DNA of 64,000 nt from G965247775 sp965247775. Its GTDB lineage: Bacteria > Chloroflexota > Dehalococcoidia > Bin125. A program made the translations under genes and the position numbers. The notes under the pieces were generated by a model. It had not been told where the DNA came from, did not search any database, and saw nothing but the letters and a program-made list of their open reading frames with translations. Positions 35,238 through 44,834 of the stretch are shown here, in pieces (positions within the stretch are counted from its first letter, which is position 1; every line of letters begins with the position of its first letter). The DNA lies in NCBI GenBank assembly GCA_965247775.1, contig OZ252031.1, positions 2,232,001 to 2,296,000 on the forward strand. The letters run 5' to 3'.

Positions 35238-35393
35238 GCGCGAGCCTGCCCTCGGTGAGGCGTTGCCCGGCGCCCGACGGGAGAGGGCTCGTCGCCTGGC
35301 CGGCCGCGCGCACTGACGATGCGCCTCGCTAGCGACGACGCCCGCGCCGGGCTTGAGCGCCCAGGCGTGACCCTCTTCATCGCACAGGGGCAG

Positions 35394-35432
35394 CCCCCCC
35401 CCCCCCCCGGGGGGGGGGGGGGGGGGGGGGGG
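35394..35432. repeat. C15G24 homopolymer block
   Basis: Fifteen C (35394-35408) followed at once by twenty-four G (35409-35432) on the plus strand. The DNA on the right is a transposase fragment that begins without its 5-prime part, so this is either a true junction or an assembly artefact. No other long homopolymer occurs in the window. Confidence 0.95.
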
Positions 35433-35620
35433 ATTACGTGCAATCCTTCAACGGCAAGCTCCGCGCCGAGGGTCTCATTCCGGAGATCTTCACCAGCCTG
35501 ACCGAGGGGGGGATCCTCGTCGAACGCTGGCGCTGGGAAGACAAGCAGGTCCCGCCCCACAGCGCCATCGTCCCGCAGCACATTCCCGGCTCGATCTCCA
35601 GATCGGGATTCATCGGCGCC
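35433..35620 (+). pseudogene. Transposase remnant (rve integrase C-terminus, IS3/IS481 type)
   Basis: Reading from the edge of the G tract: DYVQSFNGKLRAEGL, then EIFTSLTEGGILVERWRWED and VPPHSAIVPQHIPG. This corresponds to the C-terminal part of DDE transposases of the IS3/IS481 groups, whose usual form is ESFNGRLRDE, then IExWRxxYN and RPHSxLG. The rest of the element and its ends are missing. The sequence has drifted, e.g. VPPHS in place of RPHS. Confidence 0.75.
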
Positions 35621-35746
35621 AGCTCCACAGCCGGCGGCCGAGGCGGCCGGCCCTTGCCTCCTGCGGGATGCCACGACTCCATCCAGCTCCAGAGAGACGG
35701 TTGAGGACGGACCGACGTCAGCGGAAGGGCGCCCATCAACGCGCGT

Positions 35747-37465
35747 CTAGGGCGTCACGATCACCCCGTAGACGCTCCGTGCCCGCTCTCGGGTGACCAA
35801 TCCTTCCAGTACATCGTGACGGACCCGCGCCGGATCCCGCTCCCTCGGATCGCCGTAGCCGCCGCCGCCGCAAGTGACACAGGCGATCGATTCACCGTCT
35901 TCGATGCGGATCTGGGCGCACGGCTCCAGCGGCTCCAAGGCGCCGCCCATCCTGCGGCGGTACTGCTGCGAGTTGACGCCGGGACCGCCGCCGCGGACCC
36001 CCAACGGCCGATTGATGTATCCGTCGGCCACGTATCCCACCTCGATCTGGCCACCCACGGGACCGAACTCCACGAAGAGCCCGGGCGCTCCCCGGAATTT
36101 TCCCGCGCCCTCCGAATCCGGTACGAGGTAGCGCGCGTGGACGTGGATCGGCAGATAGATCTCGTCGAGTTCGACGCTGTCGATGAGGCACATGCCCCCG
36201 TTCCCGACATCGAGGATGGTGAGCCAGCAATCCTCGCTGGGACCGCCGGCGCCTCCCGTTGCCCCCAAGAAGAGTTGGTTGACGAACGCCTTGCCGGAAC
36301 GCGCATCGATCCCCGACACGACCGCGGTGGACGGCGGATGTACGCAGCCCGCTTCCGCCTGACCCAACCCGTCGCCAAACTCGGCGATCGCACGCTGCAC
36401 GGCAGCACTAATGCGGTGGCACAGGTTCGTCGTCGCTACCGAGCAACTCGCAGGGTGACGGGGGATGCCTACCACGCATCCCTCGCGCAGATGCGTGCGG
36501 ATGCGTCGCATTGAGCCGGCGTTCTTCGGAATGGAGTGCTCGATCGAATTGAAGACGCCGATCATCGCGGCCGTGCGCGCACAGGCCTCACTCATGTTCA
36601 GACCGCAAGCCATGGTGTCCGGATTGTCCCTGAGGTCGACCTCGACGCGCTGTTCCCTTGGATCGACGGTCACGGTCGCTTTCACCGGGATTCCGTCTGC
36701 TGGCGTCCCCGGAATTGGGTCGTGCACGGACACCGCCGCGGCCTGCCCCGCCGGCAGCGCGCTGAGGGCCATGATCATCCGCTCTTCGGAGTAGTCGAAC
36801 CATTGCCGACTGAAGGCGTGCACCGTGTCCCAGCCCAACTCGTCGGCGAGGGCTAGAAGCTCGCGCTCGCCAATGCGGGCCGCGCCGACCATGGCCAGGA
36901 AGTCCCCGTACCACTGCTCGGGAACGCGGATGCGCATCTGGCACATGCGCAGGATGTCCTGGACCGGCTCGTAGTTCTCGAGCACCTTCACGGCGGGGAA
37001 GATCAGGGCCCCTTCCTCATACACGTCGCGCGCCGTGCCGTGGTACGTCGTTGGGATGGAATTCCCGATATCGGCCTGATGCGCCTTGGCGATCACCGTG
37101 AGGTGGTGAGCGCCGTCCCGGTCGATCACCGGCATGAGCAGGGTGTGGTCGGCCGGATGGGAGCAGCCGTGATACGGGGAGTTGTGGAGGAACGCATCGC
37201 CCCGCTTGAGGATCGGGTGAAACTCGGCCATAGACCGCGCCATCACGTCGGGACCGCTGAGCACGTGAATGGGCAGACTCTCCTCCGCCACCAGAAGTTC
37301 GCAATCCCGCGTGACGATGCAACAGGAGAAGTCCTTGGCCCGATTCAGCACGCCGGAACGGCCCGTACGCAGCAGTGTGTTCGTCATCTTGCGCGTAATG
37401 CCCGCGAAGCGGTTGTGCAAGATTGCCAGCTGAGCGCCATCAAGCGGCCGCGAAGCCACGGTCAT
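35747..37465 (-). CDS. Hydantoinase B/oxoprolinase-family protein
   Basis: 572 residues of the HyuB family (5-oxoprolinase/acetone carboxylase beta-type). Hallmarks are RTGRSGVLNRAKDFSCCIVT, FHPILKRGDAFLHNSPYHGCSHPADHTLLMP with the metal-binding histidines, VRGGGPGVNSQ, and the closing CVTCGGGGYGDPRERDP. It acts with a HyuA-type subunit in ATP-dependent opening of hydantoin or oxoproline-type rings, or in carboxylation. Its start overlaps the aminotransferase stop by four bases (ATGA), and the matching hyuA lies upstream of that. Substrate is not readable; N-methylhydantoin is one option. Confidence 0.9.
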   Translation of the reverse strand: MTVASRPLDGAQLAILHNRFAGITRKMTNTLLRTGRSGVLNRAKDFSCCIVTRDCELLVAEESLPIHVLSGPDVMARSMAEFHPILKRGDAFLHNSPYHGCSHPADHTLLMPVIDRDGAHHLTVIAKAHQADIGNSIPTTYHGTARDVYEEGALIFPAVKVLENYEPVQDILRMCQMRIRVPEQWYGDFLAMVGAARIGERELLALADELGWDTVHAFSRQWFDYSEERMIMALSALPAGQAAAVSVHDPIPGTPADGIPVKATVTVDPREQRVEVDLRDNPDTMACGLNMSEACARTAAMIGVFNSIEHSIPKNAGSMRRIRTHLREGCVVGIPRHPASCSVATTNLCHRISAAVQRAIAEFGDGLGQAEAGCVHPPSTAVVSGIDARSGKAFVNQLFLGATGGAGGPSEDCWLTILDVGNGGMCLIDSVELDEIYLPIHVHARYLVPDSEGAGKFRGAPGLFVEFGPVGGQIEVGYVADGYINRPLGVRGGGPGVNSQQYRRRMGGALEPLEPCAQIRIEDGESIACVTCGGGGYGDPRERDPARVRHDVLEGLVTRERARSVYGVIVTP

Positions 37466-38391
37466 CTCCGTCCCCCTATCTGTCTCCCTCGGCGGGCCTC
37501 CACTTGCGCCTCGACGTCGTAGCCGCATTCCTGCGCGTACGCACCGAGAAGCGTCTTCGTGACCGGACCGGGCACCGGCGCCCGGGGAACAAAGCGGTCC
37601 ACCCGCCGCACCGGCGTGACACCACTGGTGGTGGCCGTCAGGAAGATCTCGTCGGCTTGCGCGAGGTCGTACAACGAGAATGTTCGCTCCGCCGCTGGAA
37701 TGCCGAGGCGCCTCGCCAACTCCAGCACAACGGTTCGTGTGACCCCCTCCAAGATGTTGCGGCCGGGCGCCGTGCAGAGCGCGCCGTCCCGAACGATGAA
37801 CAGGTTCGCCGTCGCATGCTCCGCGACGTTGCCATCCAGATCGAGCATGAGCGCGAGCGCCTCGTGCGCCGCCGCGTCAAGCTCCGCCAGGATCTGATTC
37901 ATCTTGCTCGTGACCTTCGCGCGTGGCTCGATAGCCTCCGGCGAGTTGCGTCGCGTTGGCGCGACGCTGAGGATCACCCCGTCACGCCGAGCCCGCACCA
38001 CCGATTCGATGTCGACCGGACGAAAGAAGACGAGCCGCGTGGGCGGCCCGGCATCGCGGGCCCGCAGCGAGGGGGCGTCCTCGCCACGCGTGACCCAGTG
38101 TCCCACCCGGTACAGCCCGCCCCGCTCCAGGCGGTCGCGGTTGGCGTCGAGCAGGAGGAGCGTCTCGCGTCGGATCTCGTCGAGGCCGACGCCGGGATCG
38201 ATCTGCACGTAGCGGAGGGAACGGGACAGCCGCTCGATGTGATCGTCGAGACGGAAGAGGACGCCGTCGTAACACGCCGTGACCTCATAGACGCCGTCCC
38301 CCCAGAGGAAGCCCCGATCGAAGGGCGAAATCCTCACATCGCGTTCCGCCAGGATGCTGCCGTTGAGCGCTAGCAGGAGTTCGTGCGACAT
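37462..38391 (-). CDS. Class IV aminotransferase (branched-chain/D-amino acid type)
   Basis: 309 residues of fold-type IV PLP enzymes. The N-terminal block is DRGFLWGDGVYEV. The PLP lysine is most likely K159 in PRAKVTSKMNQILAELDA. The cofactor-phosphate region is GNVAEHATANLFIV, where EHATAN takes the place of the common EGSxxN, and TATTSGVTPVRRVD. ILEGVTRTVVLELA is also canonical. It could act on a branched-chain or D-amino acid. Placed between hyuA and hyuB in one operon, it may process the amino acid released from a hydantoin or pyroglutamate-like substrate. Confidence 0.9.
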   Translation of the reverse strand: MSHELLLALNGSILAERDVRISPFDRGFLWGDGVYEVTACYDGVLFRLDDHIERLSRSLRYVQIDPGVGLDEIRRETLLLLDANRDRLERGGLYRVGHWVTRGEDAPSLRARDAGPPTRLVFFRPVDIESVVRARRDGVILSVAPTRRNSPEAIEPRAKVTSKMNQILAELDAAAHEALALMLDLDGNVAEHATANLFIVRDGALCTAPGRNILEGVTRTVVLELARRLGIPAAERTFSLYDLAQADEIFLTATTSGVTPVRRVDRFVPRAPVPGPVTKTLLGAYAQECGYDVEAQVEARRGRQIGGRR

Positions 38392-38453
38392 GCCCCTCCT
38401 CCTCGGAGCCGGCGAGCGGTCGTTGCGCGACATCCCAATGCGTGGACGACGTC

Positions 38454-40517
38454 TCAGGGCTCCAGTATGAGACTGCCCGTGGCCGTGCGGTGGAACGTCG
38501 ACTCAGGGTCGGCCACGATCGTTGTGAACGGCGATTCGATGATGGCAGGCCCCGCATACACCGTGCCTACCTCCATCGCCTCCGGCTGGTAGACCGCGAC
38601 GTCGATGGCGCCCGCGCTCCGGAAGTACACCGCCCGATGATCGCTGAACTCCGTGGCCGACCCGCTCTGGCGGAGTTCCTGATGATGGCCGTGCTGAAGC
38701 TCGCAGGAGACCAGTGCGTTCCAGCCCACCATTTCGATCGCGGAGCCAGGATCCCGAATGGCGAAGATGTCCTCGTGCATGGAGTGGAAGTCTTCGACGA
38801 GGCGATTGAGGTCGTCGTCGGAACTGAACCGCGTAGCCTGCAAGGGAACGGGGATCTCCCAGACTTGGTGCGCGTAGCGCGCCTCCGTGGCGTACTCGAT
38901 GCGGTGCGAGAGCGATCCGGAGCCGGGGCCGTCGATGAAGCACTGACAGCGCTCCGCGAGAGACTGGAGCACGCGGTTGACCCCATCTTGATCGAAGCCG
39001 TCGCTGGTAGTGAAGAGCGTCGCCCGGTACTTCATGGAGAGGTCCGATCTGAGCGCGCCCGCAGCGCTGAGGGCGGCCCCTACCGCCGGGATGATGACGC
39101 GAGGACAGCGCAGGCGCCGCGCGATCGGGAGCGCGTTCAGGCCCGCGGCGCCGCCGCCGCCAACGAGCACGGATGTGGCCGGATCGATCCCCTGACTCAC
39201 CGTGATGTCCGCGATGGCCTGCACCATGCTCTCCGTAGCCACGTCCAGGATCGCGGTCGCGGCTGTTTCCAGGGACCGCCCCAGGGCTGACGCGATGCGC
39301 TCTCGGATCATCGCCTCTGCCGCCCTGCGATCGAGCGTCATGGTCCCGCCCAGGAAGTTATCGGGGTCGAGGTAGCCGAGGACGAGCGCGGCGTCCGTCA
39401 CGGTCGGTTCCAGGCCGCCGAACCCGTAGCACACCGGGCCTGGTACCGCGCCCGCGCTGCGAGGCCCGACGTGCAGGACTCCGCCGTCGTCCATCCAGGC
39501 AATGCTGCCTCCGCCGGCGCCGATGCTGCGAACGTCGATGGACGAGAACCCCGTCATGTGCCCGCGGAACGGCTCGCCGATCCAGGTCTCGTCCGTGACG
39601 GGGATCCGCCCGCGCCGAACGAGGCTCACGTCGTAGGTGGTGCCGCCGGCATCGGCCACGATCGCATCCTCCGCATCGCTGTCGACCGAGGCGAAATGGC
39701 GGCCCGCGACCGGAGCCGTTGAGGGACCGGAGTTGATCGCGTGGATCGGGGCTTCAGCCAGCTCAGCCGCGTCGAGCATGCCCCCCTGCGACGTGAGGGT
39801 GAGGGTACGGCCCCGGAAGCCGGCAGCCTGCAAGCGCTCCGTGAGGCTGCCGAGGTAGCTCGTCATCAAGGGCTTCAGTGACGCGTCGATCGCCGTCGCC
39901 GAGGCGCGACGGTACTCGCGGAGCACCGGGTTGAGTTGATGCGAGAGGGTGTACGGGACGTTCGGGAGGTGCTTGTCCAAGAGCTCCCCAACCCGGCGCT
40001 CGTGCGCGGGGTTCCGGATCGACCAGAGAAAACAGACCGCGACGGCCTCGGCCTCACGGCGCCGGAGTTCGGCGATCGTGGCGAGGACGGCGTCCTCATC
40101 AAGTGGTTCGTAGATCTCCCCAGCGCTGCTCACGCGCTCGGGCACTTCGAACGTCAGGGCGCGCGGAATGTAGGGCTCGGGATACGGGACCGTGAAGTTG
40201 AAGGGCTCCAGCCGGCCCCCCTCTCGGAGTACGAGGATGTCTGGATGCCCTTTGGTGGTCAGGAACGCTGTCCTCGCCGTCTCACCAGTGACGATGGCGT
40301 TGACCGCGTACGTCGTTCCGTGGATGAACATGTCCGCGCGCGCGAGGAAGGTCGCAAGGGGTTCTCCCTCGTCGTTGGCGGCACGGATGAGCGTGTCGAG
40401 GATTCCTTGGAGAGGATCAGCCGGGGTCGTGGGGGCCTTGTACATGCGGAGGCCGCCGTCATCGTCTTCGACGATGAGGTCGGTGAACGTGCCTCCGGTG
40501 TCGCACGCGAATCGCAC
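38454..40517 (-). CDS. Hydantoinase A/oxoprolinase-family protein
   Basis: 687 residues of the HyuA family (ATP-dependent, actin-like fold). The N-terminal ATP motif is FACDTGGTFTDLIVEDD. Next come MFIHGTTYAVNAIVTG and KGHPDILVLREGGRLEPFNF, and later SQGGMLDAAE, ADAGGTTYDVSLVRRG and GPRSAGAVPGPVCYGFGGLEPTVTDA. The C-terminal region has SIEMVGWNALV and VYAGPAIIESPFTTIVADP. GTG 40517 is used because the family starts just before the FACDTGGT motif. First gene of the hyuA-aminotransferase-hyuB operon. Part of it (40092-40359) has a decayed second copy at 49409-49676. Confidence 0.9.
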   Translation of the reverse strand: MRFACDTGGTFTDLIVEDDDGGLRMYKAPTTPADPLQGILDTLIRAANDEGEPLATFLARADMFIHGTTYAVNAIVTGETARTAFLTTKGHPDILVLREGGRLEPFNFTVPYPEPYIPRALTFEVPERVSSAGEIYEPLDEDAVLATIAELRRREAEAVAVCFLWSIRNPAHERRVGELLDKHLPNVPYTLSHQLNPVLREYRRASATAIDASLKPLMTSYLGSLTERLQAAGFRGRTLTLTSQGGMLDAAELAEAPIHAINSGPSTAPVAGRHFASVDSDAEDAIVADAGGTTYDVSLVRRGRIPVTDETWIGEPFRGHMTGFSSIDVRSIGAGGGSIAWMDDGGVLHVGPRSAGAVPGPVCYGFGGLEPTVTDAALVLGYLDPDNFLGGTMTLDRRAAEAMIRERIASALGRSLETAATAILDVATESMVQAIADITVSQGIDPATSVLVGGGGAAGLNALPIARRLRCPRVIIPAVGAALSAAGALRSDLSMKYRATLFTTSDGFDQDGVNRVLQSLAERCQCFIDGPGSGSLSHRIEYATEARYAHQVWEIPVPLQATRFSSDDDLNRLVEDFHSMHEDIFAIRDPGSAIEMVGWNALVSCELQHGHHQELRQSGSATEFSDHRAVYFRSAGAIDVAVYQPEAMEVGTVYAGPAIIESPFTTIVADPESTFHRTATGSLILEP

Positions 40518-40954
40518 GCGCCGGCCCTTTCGTCTCCCGCTTCGCGGCACGCATACTAGATCGCGGCGACGACGAGGGCGCGCTCGGCCAGCAGGCGGAG
40601 CTGCCAGTAACTCCCGATCGTCGCCCGCCGCTGCGACGACTGCCGAGTCGCCGAGCGCCGGTGCCGGCGATCCGGTCGAACGCACGTCGCTGGGAGGTCC
40701 AACATCTCCCTCGCCGCCCGCGAATGTCGACCGGCCATCTGCTGCCCGCTATCTGTTCGGTCTTCTCTGGGAAACGCTCCGTGGATCGGGAGGAAGACGG
40801 GCGCAAGGGAGGCCGCTTCCGAGGAACGCAGCCGGGATCTTCTCTGACCACGACACACGAAGCCCGTCGCAGATCGTTATCCTGTCTGCCCGGCGGGCGG
40901 CGCTCTCGGCTAGAATTGCCGACACTGCTCGCTTCCGGCGGAACGGAGACCCTT
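40518..40954 (+). other. Divergent intergenic region with putative -10 box TAGAAT (40911-40916)
   Basis: About 440 bases between hyuA and the LLM gene. TAGAAT ends 38 bases before ATG 40955 and may be its -10. Open frames through the rest lack family features. Confidence 0.3.
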
Positions 40955-41968
40955 ATGGCGCGAATCTCGCTCATGCTCAAAGGGCAGGGGATGGCGATAT
41001 CGGAGATGGTCGACGTGGCGAGGCGGGCGGAGGAGGCCGCGTACGAGTCTCTGTGGGTGCCCGAGTTCTGGCGTGAGTGCTTCGTGCCGCTGGCCGCCAT
41101 CGCGCTCAACACCTCTCGCATCGGCGTCGCTTCCGGCATCGCGCTCTCCTACCCCCGCAGCGCAACGCTGATGGCCCAGGCGGCGGCGAACCTCGACGAG
41201 GTCGCGCAGGGACGCTTTATCCTCGGGCTCGGCGTTGGCGCTCCCGACACCAACGAACTCTGGTACGACGTCCCCGACCAGGGCCGGCCGCTCACGCGGT
41301 TGCGGGAAGTCGCGGAGATCGTGCGGCGCGTCCTGGCCGCCCAGCAGGGTGATGAGGTCACCTTCGCGGGCCAAGAGGCTCGCATCCGACAGTTCCCGAT
41401 GGCCTTCACGCCGCTACGCCCCCAGGTGCCCCTGTACCTCGGCTCCATCAAGCCCCGCTCGATCGAAATGGCCGGATCGATCGCGGACGGGGTGCTGACG
41501 GGTGCCCTCATATCACTCCGGTATTTGGAGGAAGTTGTGCAACCGCACTTGCAAGCGGGAGCGGAGAAAGCAGGGCGGTCCGGCGCTGACGTCGACTTGG
41601 CCTCGCTCATCACGTGCGCCATCGCCGACGATCCGTCGGAGGCACGGGCGATGGCGCGCCACGAGATCGCAACCTACTTACCGTTGGAGAGTATCCGCAC
41701 GGTCTTCGAGGTGAGCGGCTTTGGCGAGCCGCGCGAGGTCGCGGCCGCCGCGTTTCGGCGCAACGACTCCGCGGCCGTCCTCGCGGCGGTCACCGACGAA
41801 ATGGTCGACGCGCTGACCATCGCCGGTACCCCCACGCAATGTCGCGAGAAGCTGGAGGCCTTCCGCCAGTACGTCCGGCTGCCGGTCCTCATCCCGGCGG
41901 CAGCCGGATTGCCCGCATCGCAGGTGCGCCGCAACACGAACCGCGTGTTGGAAACGTTCACCGCCTGA
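40955..41968 (+). CDS. LLM-class (luciferase-like) flavin-dependent oxidoreductase
   Basis: 337 residues of the bacterial luciferase-like TIM-barrel family: ISEMVDVARRAEEAAYESLWVPEFW, ALNTSRIGVASGIALSYPRSATLMAQAAANLDEVAQGRFILGLGVGA, then QVPLYLGSIKPRSIEMAGSIADGVLTGAL. The F420 or FMN choice cannot be made by eye; the N-terminal region resembles F420-dependent 5,10-methylene-tetrahydromethanopterin reductase-like proteins. It stands alone, divergent from hyuA. GGAACGGAG precedes the ATG. Confidence 0.87.
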   Translation: MARISLMLKGQGMAISEMVDVARRAEEAAYESLWVPEFWRECFVPLAAIALNTSRIGVASGIALSYPRSATLMAQAAANLDEVAQGRFILGLGVGAPDTNELWYDVPDQGRPLTRLREVAEIVRRVLAAQQGDEVTFAGQEARIRQFPMAFTPLRPQVPLYLGSIKPRSIEMAGSIADGVLTGALISLRYLEEVVQPHLQAGAEKAGRSGADVDLASLITCAIADDPSEARAMARHEIATYLPLESIRTVFEVSGFGEPREVAAAAFRRNDSAAVLAAVTDEMVDALTIAGTPTQCREKLEAFRQYVRLPVLIPAAAGLPASQVRRNTNRVLETFTA

Positions 41969-42038
41969 GCGCCGAGGCACGAGCCGCGAACACGTGAACG
42001 TCACGGCCCGCCTGACGGCTGCGCGGGCCCAAGATCGC

Positions 42039-42272
42039 TCAACGCGGACTTCCACCCGGATCGGGGGGCTGACTCAGGACAGCTGCGGCAACCGCGCCCG
42101 CGCAGGCCTGAGCATCCGCACGCGATCCACCATTCGTGCCGCACGGGGGGCACAGCATCGGCCGCTTCCAGCGGCTTTCCGGCTTCAGGCGCGCGGCGGT
42201 GCCGCACTGAGCGCAACGCACCCGCGGTCCCGGCGATTCGGTCGACAGAGACGCAGGATCCTCGTGCCCCAC
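42039..42272 (-). CDS. Small zinc-ribbon protein
   Basis: 77 residues with two CxxC knuckles (RCAQCGTAARL and LCPPCGTNGG) about 20 residues apart, as in zinc ribbons. The frame is open for its full length and nothing else occupies this 370-base gap. The C-terminal half looks less structured. Could be a small nucleic-acid-binding or assembly protein; function is unknown. Confidence 0.45.
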   Translation of the reverse strand: MGHEDPASLSTESPGPRVRCAQCGTAARLKPESRWKRPMLCPPCGTNGGSRADAQACAGAVAAAVLSQPPDPGGSPR

Positions 42273-42336
42273 CGGTCGCGGTTGTGGGTCCGGCGCTGCG
42301 GAGTGAGAATGTCGCCAGATCAGACGGGAGGACAGC

Positions 42337-43047
42337 GTGCAGACCCGCGTGCAGACCTACTGGATGGGGAAGCCCCGTGAGTTGGGGAACGACTTCGATG
42401 CCTGGTTCGACCCGGCCAAGACGGCAATCATCGAGATCGACATGCACAAGGGGCACCTCGGCGGCCCCGGCTGCACCTGTCCCCTCGACCGCGCGATCCC
42501 CAAGATCCCGGCGCACAACGCCTTCAACGACGCGGCGCGCCAGGCAGGCGCCACGGTGATTCACTGCCGCCTCATCTGGCGGGCCGACGGCATCGACCAT
42601 ATGACGGGAGCGCGGGGCGTCTTTTCGGTGATCCGGCAGTACAAGGCCTTCTTCGGCCCCGAGATGGCCAAGCTCGACGAGCACAATCTCGAGGGCAGCG
42701 AGTGGACGGAGTGGGTCGTCGAAGTCAAGCCCGCGGACTACCAGATCAACAATAAGAAGCGGTACAGCTGCTTCTATATGACGGACCTGGAGTTCCTGCT
42801 GCGCCGCCTCGGCGCCGAGAACGTCGTGATCACGGGCGTCATGACGGACGCCTGTGACTTGGCGACCGCCTACGACGCGGTCAACCGCGACTTCCGGGTG
42901 CTCATCCCGCGCGATGTCGCGGTGGGCACGGAAGAGAACGAGCAGGCCGCGCTGGACATCATCGCGATGCACGTGGGCCTCGTGGTTGACTCCTCGGATC
43001 TCATCGGCGAGTGGCAGGCGCGGATTGCCAGCGGTGCCACCGCGTAG
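42337..43047 (+). CDS. Isochorismatase-family cysteine hydrolase
   Basis: 236 residues with the triad of the family: D35 in IIEIDMHKGHL, a lysine (K140 or K141) in INNKKRYSCFYMTDLEFLL and nucleophile C173 in ITGVMTDACDLATAYDAV. N-carbamoylsarcosine amidase, nicotinamidase and biuret hydrolase share this fold. The preceding cis-peptide region VITGVMTD is also typical. The start is GTG 42337. The transporter gene that follows begins inside its 3-prime end, so the two are probably co-transcribed. An amide or carbamoyl substrate is likely; which one is not readable. Confidence 0.88.
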   Translation: MQTRVQTYWMGKPRELGNDFDAWFDPAKTAIIEIDMHKGHLGGPGCTCPLDRAIPKIPAHNAFNDAARQAGATVIHCRLIWRADGIDHMTGARGVFSVIRQYKAFFGPEMAKLDEHNLEGSEWTEWVVEVKPADYQINNKKRYSCFYMTDLEFLLRRLGAENVVITGVMTDACDLATAYDAVNRDFRVLIPRDVAVGTEENEQAALDIIAMHVGLVVDSSDLIGEWQARIASGATA

Positions 43048-43972
43048 CGGCGGCGGCCTGAGCGCGCCGCAGGGCGGCATCGCGGCGGTTCCCCGCGATG
43101 TTCGGTATCCGCTCGGCGCGGGCCTGGTGATCCTCGCGGCGCTGGCGCTCAGTTCCGGCGGCGTGCTCATCCGGCACATCGACGGGGCGGACGGCTGGCA
43201 GATCCTGTTCTACCGGTCTTTCACGGGCGCCCTGACGATCTTCGCGGTTCTCGTCCTGCGTTACCGCCGGAGCCTGGTCGCGGCGTTTCGTCGTGTGGGG
43301 GCTGCCGGCGTGCTCGGCGCCCTGTTCCTGGGCGCGGCGTTCGCCTGTTTCGTCTGGGCCGTGGTGCTCACGTCCGTGGCAAACGTGGCGCTGATCGGAA
43401 GCACCTCGCCGCTCTTCGCGGCCAGTTTGGCCTGGCTGGTGCTGGGCGAACGCGTCGGCCGATCGGTGGCGCTCGCCGGAGCCGGCGCGCTGCTGGGGAT
43501 CACGGTAATGTTCGCCGACAGCGTGTCAGGGGGCGGCTGGGACGGCAACCTGGTGGCACTGGGGCTGCCCTTCAGTTTCGCCATCGTACTCATCGTGTTC
43601 CGGCGCCGGCCGACGATCGACATGCTACCCGCCACCTGCTTGGCCGCGTTGGTCGCTATGAGCATCGGCGCCGTGATGGTGGACGGTTTCACCGTCTCCC
43701 GGCACGATGCCGCGCTGGCCTCGCTCCTAGGCGTCCTCCAGATCGGACTGGGCTTTTCGCTCATCACCATTGGGAGCCGCTGGGTACCGGCCGCCGAAGT
43801 GGCCCTGCTCCTGTTGCTGGAGGCGATCTTGTCGCCGATCTGGGTCTGGGTGTGGGCGGACGAGATACCGCGCGACGCCACGTTGATCGGCGGGGGTTTC
43901 GTGTTAGCCGCGGTGACGGGCCAAGCGATCCAGGGGGTGCGGCGGGAGCGCGCGCGCCGGACTGCCCGATGA
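43034..43972 (+). CDS. EamA-family (DMT superfamily) transporter
   Basis: 312 residues with ten predicted membrane helices in two EamA repeats, e.g. YPLGAGLVILAALALSSGGVLI, LFLGAAFACFVWAVVLT, VALAGAGALLGITVMFA and LLGVLQIGLGFSLITIGSRWVP, plus the repeat-end motif VALLLLLEAILSPIWVWVWADE. GTG 43034 overlaps the upstream hydrolase by 14 bases. Likely a small-metabolite or amino-acid exporter/importer in the inner membrane; linkage suggests handling of the hydrolase substrate or product. Confidence 0.88.
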   Translation: MPPRSGGGLSAPQGGIAAVPRDVRYPLGAGLVILAALALSSGGVLIRHIDGADGWQILFYRSFTGALTIFAVLVLRYRRSLVAAFRRVGAAGVLGALFLGAAFACFVWAVVLTSVANVALIGSTSPLFAASLAWLVLGERVGRSVALAGAGALLGITVMFADSVSGGGWDGNLVALGLPFSFAIVLIVFRRRPTIDMLPATCLAALVAMSIGAVMVDGFTVSRHDAALASLLGVLQIGLGFSLITIGSRWVPAAEVALLLLLEAILSPIWVWVWADEIPRDATLIGGGFVLAAVTGQAIQGVRRERARRTAR

Positions 43973-44196
43973 GCGATGGTTGGCGGCGGCGGCGCCCGGT
44001 CGTTTCTGCTCGCGCACCGTGACGGCCGGGCCTGTTGGGCAGGCGGCCGGAGGCCCACCAGGCGGTGGCAGACTCGTCGATGCCCAGTTCGTCGGCGACA
44101 CCCCCCTGCGGAACGCGGCGCTCGCGACGTTGAACCTTCGGGCAACGCGGTGCGCTCTGACAGTGAGCCGTGTCGCTCATAGTTGCCCCATCTCGG

Positions 44197-44607
44197 TCAC
44201 TCCCGCGCGCTTTCCGGCGTGTGCCTGGCGATGACCCGGTGATCGACGACCTCCTGCACCCCGGCGACACCGCGGACACGCCGCAGCATGTCCTCCGCTT
44301 CGGCGCGGTCCTTCGCCGACCCGTACACGTGCACAACCCCGGCGACCGCGTGCAGGTTGATGTGGGCCAGCGCATCGTGCCGCTGCCGGAACGCCTCGCT
44401 CCGGACCTTGTCGACGAGCGATGCTTCCAGATCGGGTCGATCGTGGTGGGTGAGTTGCGCCCGCTCCAGGGCGTCGTGGCCCAGGCCCTTCAGATGGCCT
44501 TCCTCGTAGCGGGCACGGCGGCCAACCGCACGCTCGGCACGACGGAGCTGACTCATGGCGTGATCGCGGGCGCGCTTGCGCCGTCTCTTGGCATTGGGAT
44601 CGAGCAC
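44197..44607 (-). CDS. BON-domain protein
   Basis: 136 residues from GTG 44607. The C-terminal 70 residues form a BON domain: LVDKVRSEAFRQRHDALAHIN, VAGVVHVYGSAKDRAEAEDML, VRGVAGVQEVVDHRV. Such domains bind membranes or phospholipids. The frame stays open upstream of the GTG and encodes a glycine-rich membrane-like stretch (WLCGSLIGATVALVLDPN) but contains no ATG, GTG or TTG before a stop, so the real N-terminus may use a rare start or be frameshifted. A basic segment (AKRRRKRARDHAMSQLRRAERAVGRR) follows that helix. Confidence 0.7.
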   Translation of the reverse strand: MLDPNAKRRRKRARDHAMSQLRRAERAVGRRARYEEGHLKGLGHDALERAQLTHHDRPDLEASLVDKVRSEAFRQRHDALAHINLHAVAGVVHVYGSAKDRAEAEDMLRRVRGVAGVQEVVDHRVIARHTPESARE

Positions 44608-44834
44608 GAGCGCGACGGTCGCGCCGATAAGGGAGCCGCAGAGCCAGGCCGCAGCGGGTTCGTGTTCCGCATGTCCGCCTCCGGCGTCACGGCGTCAGCA
44701 TCGGCGAGGTGCGGCCGCGGACGCAACCGGTGCACACCTCCGAGAACACCGCATGCGCTGCCCAACGGGGGGGGCGTTCGGCGAGCAGCAGTTCTTCGGC
44801 CTCACGACCCGAGCGGAATGACCGGCCTTGCGCC

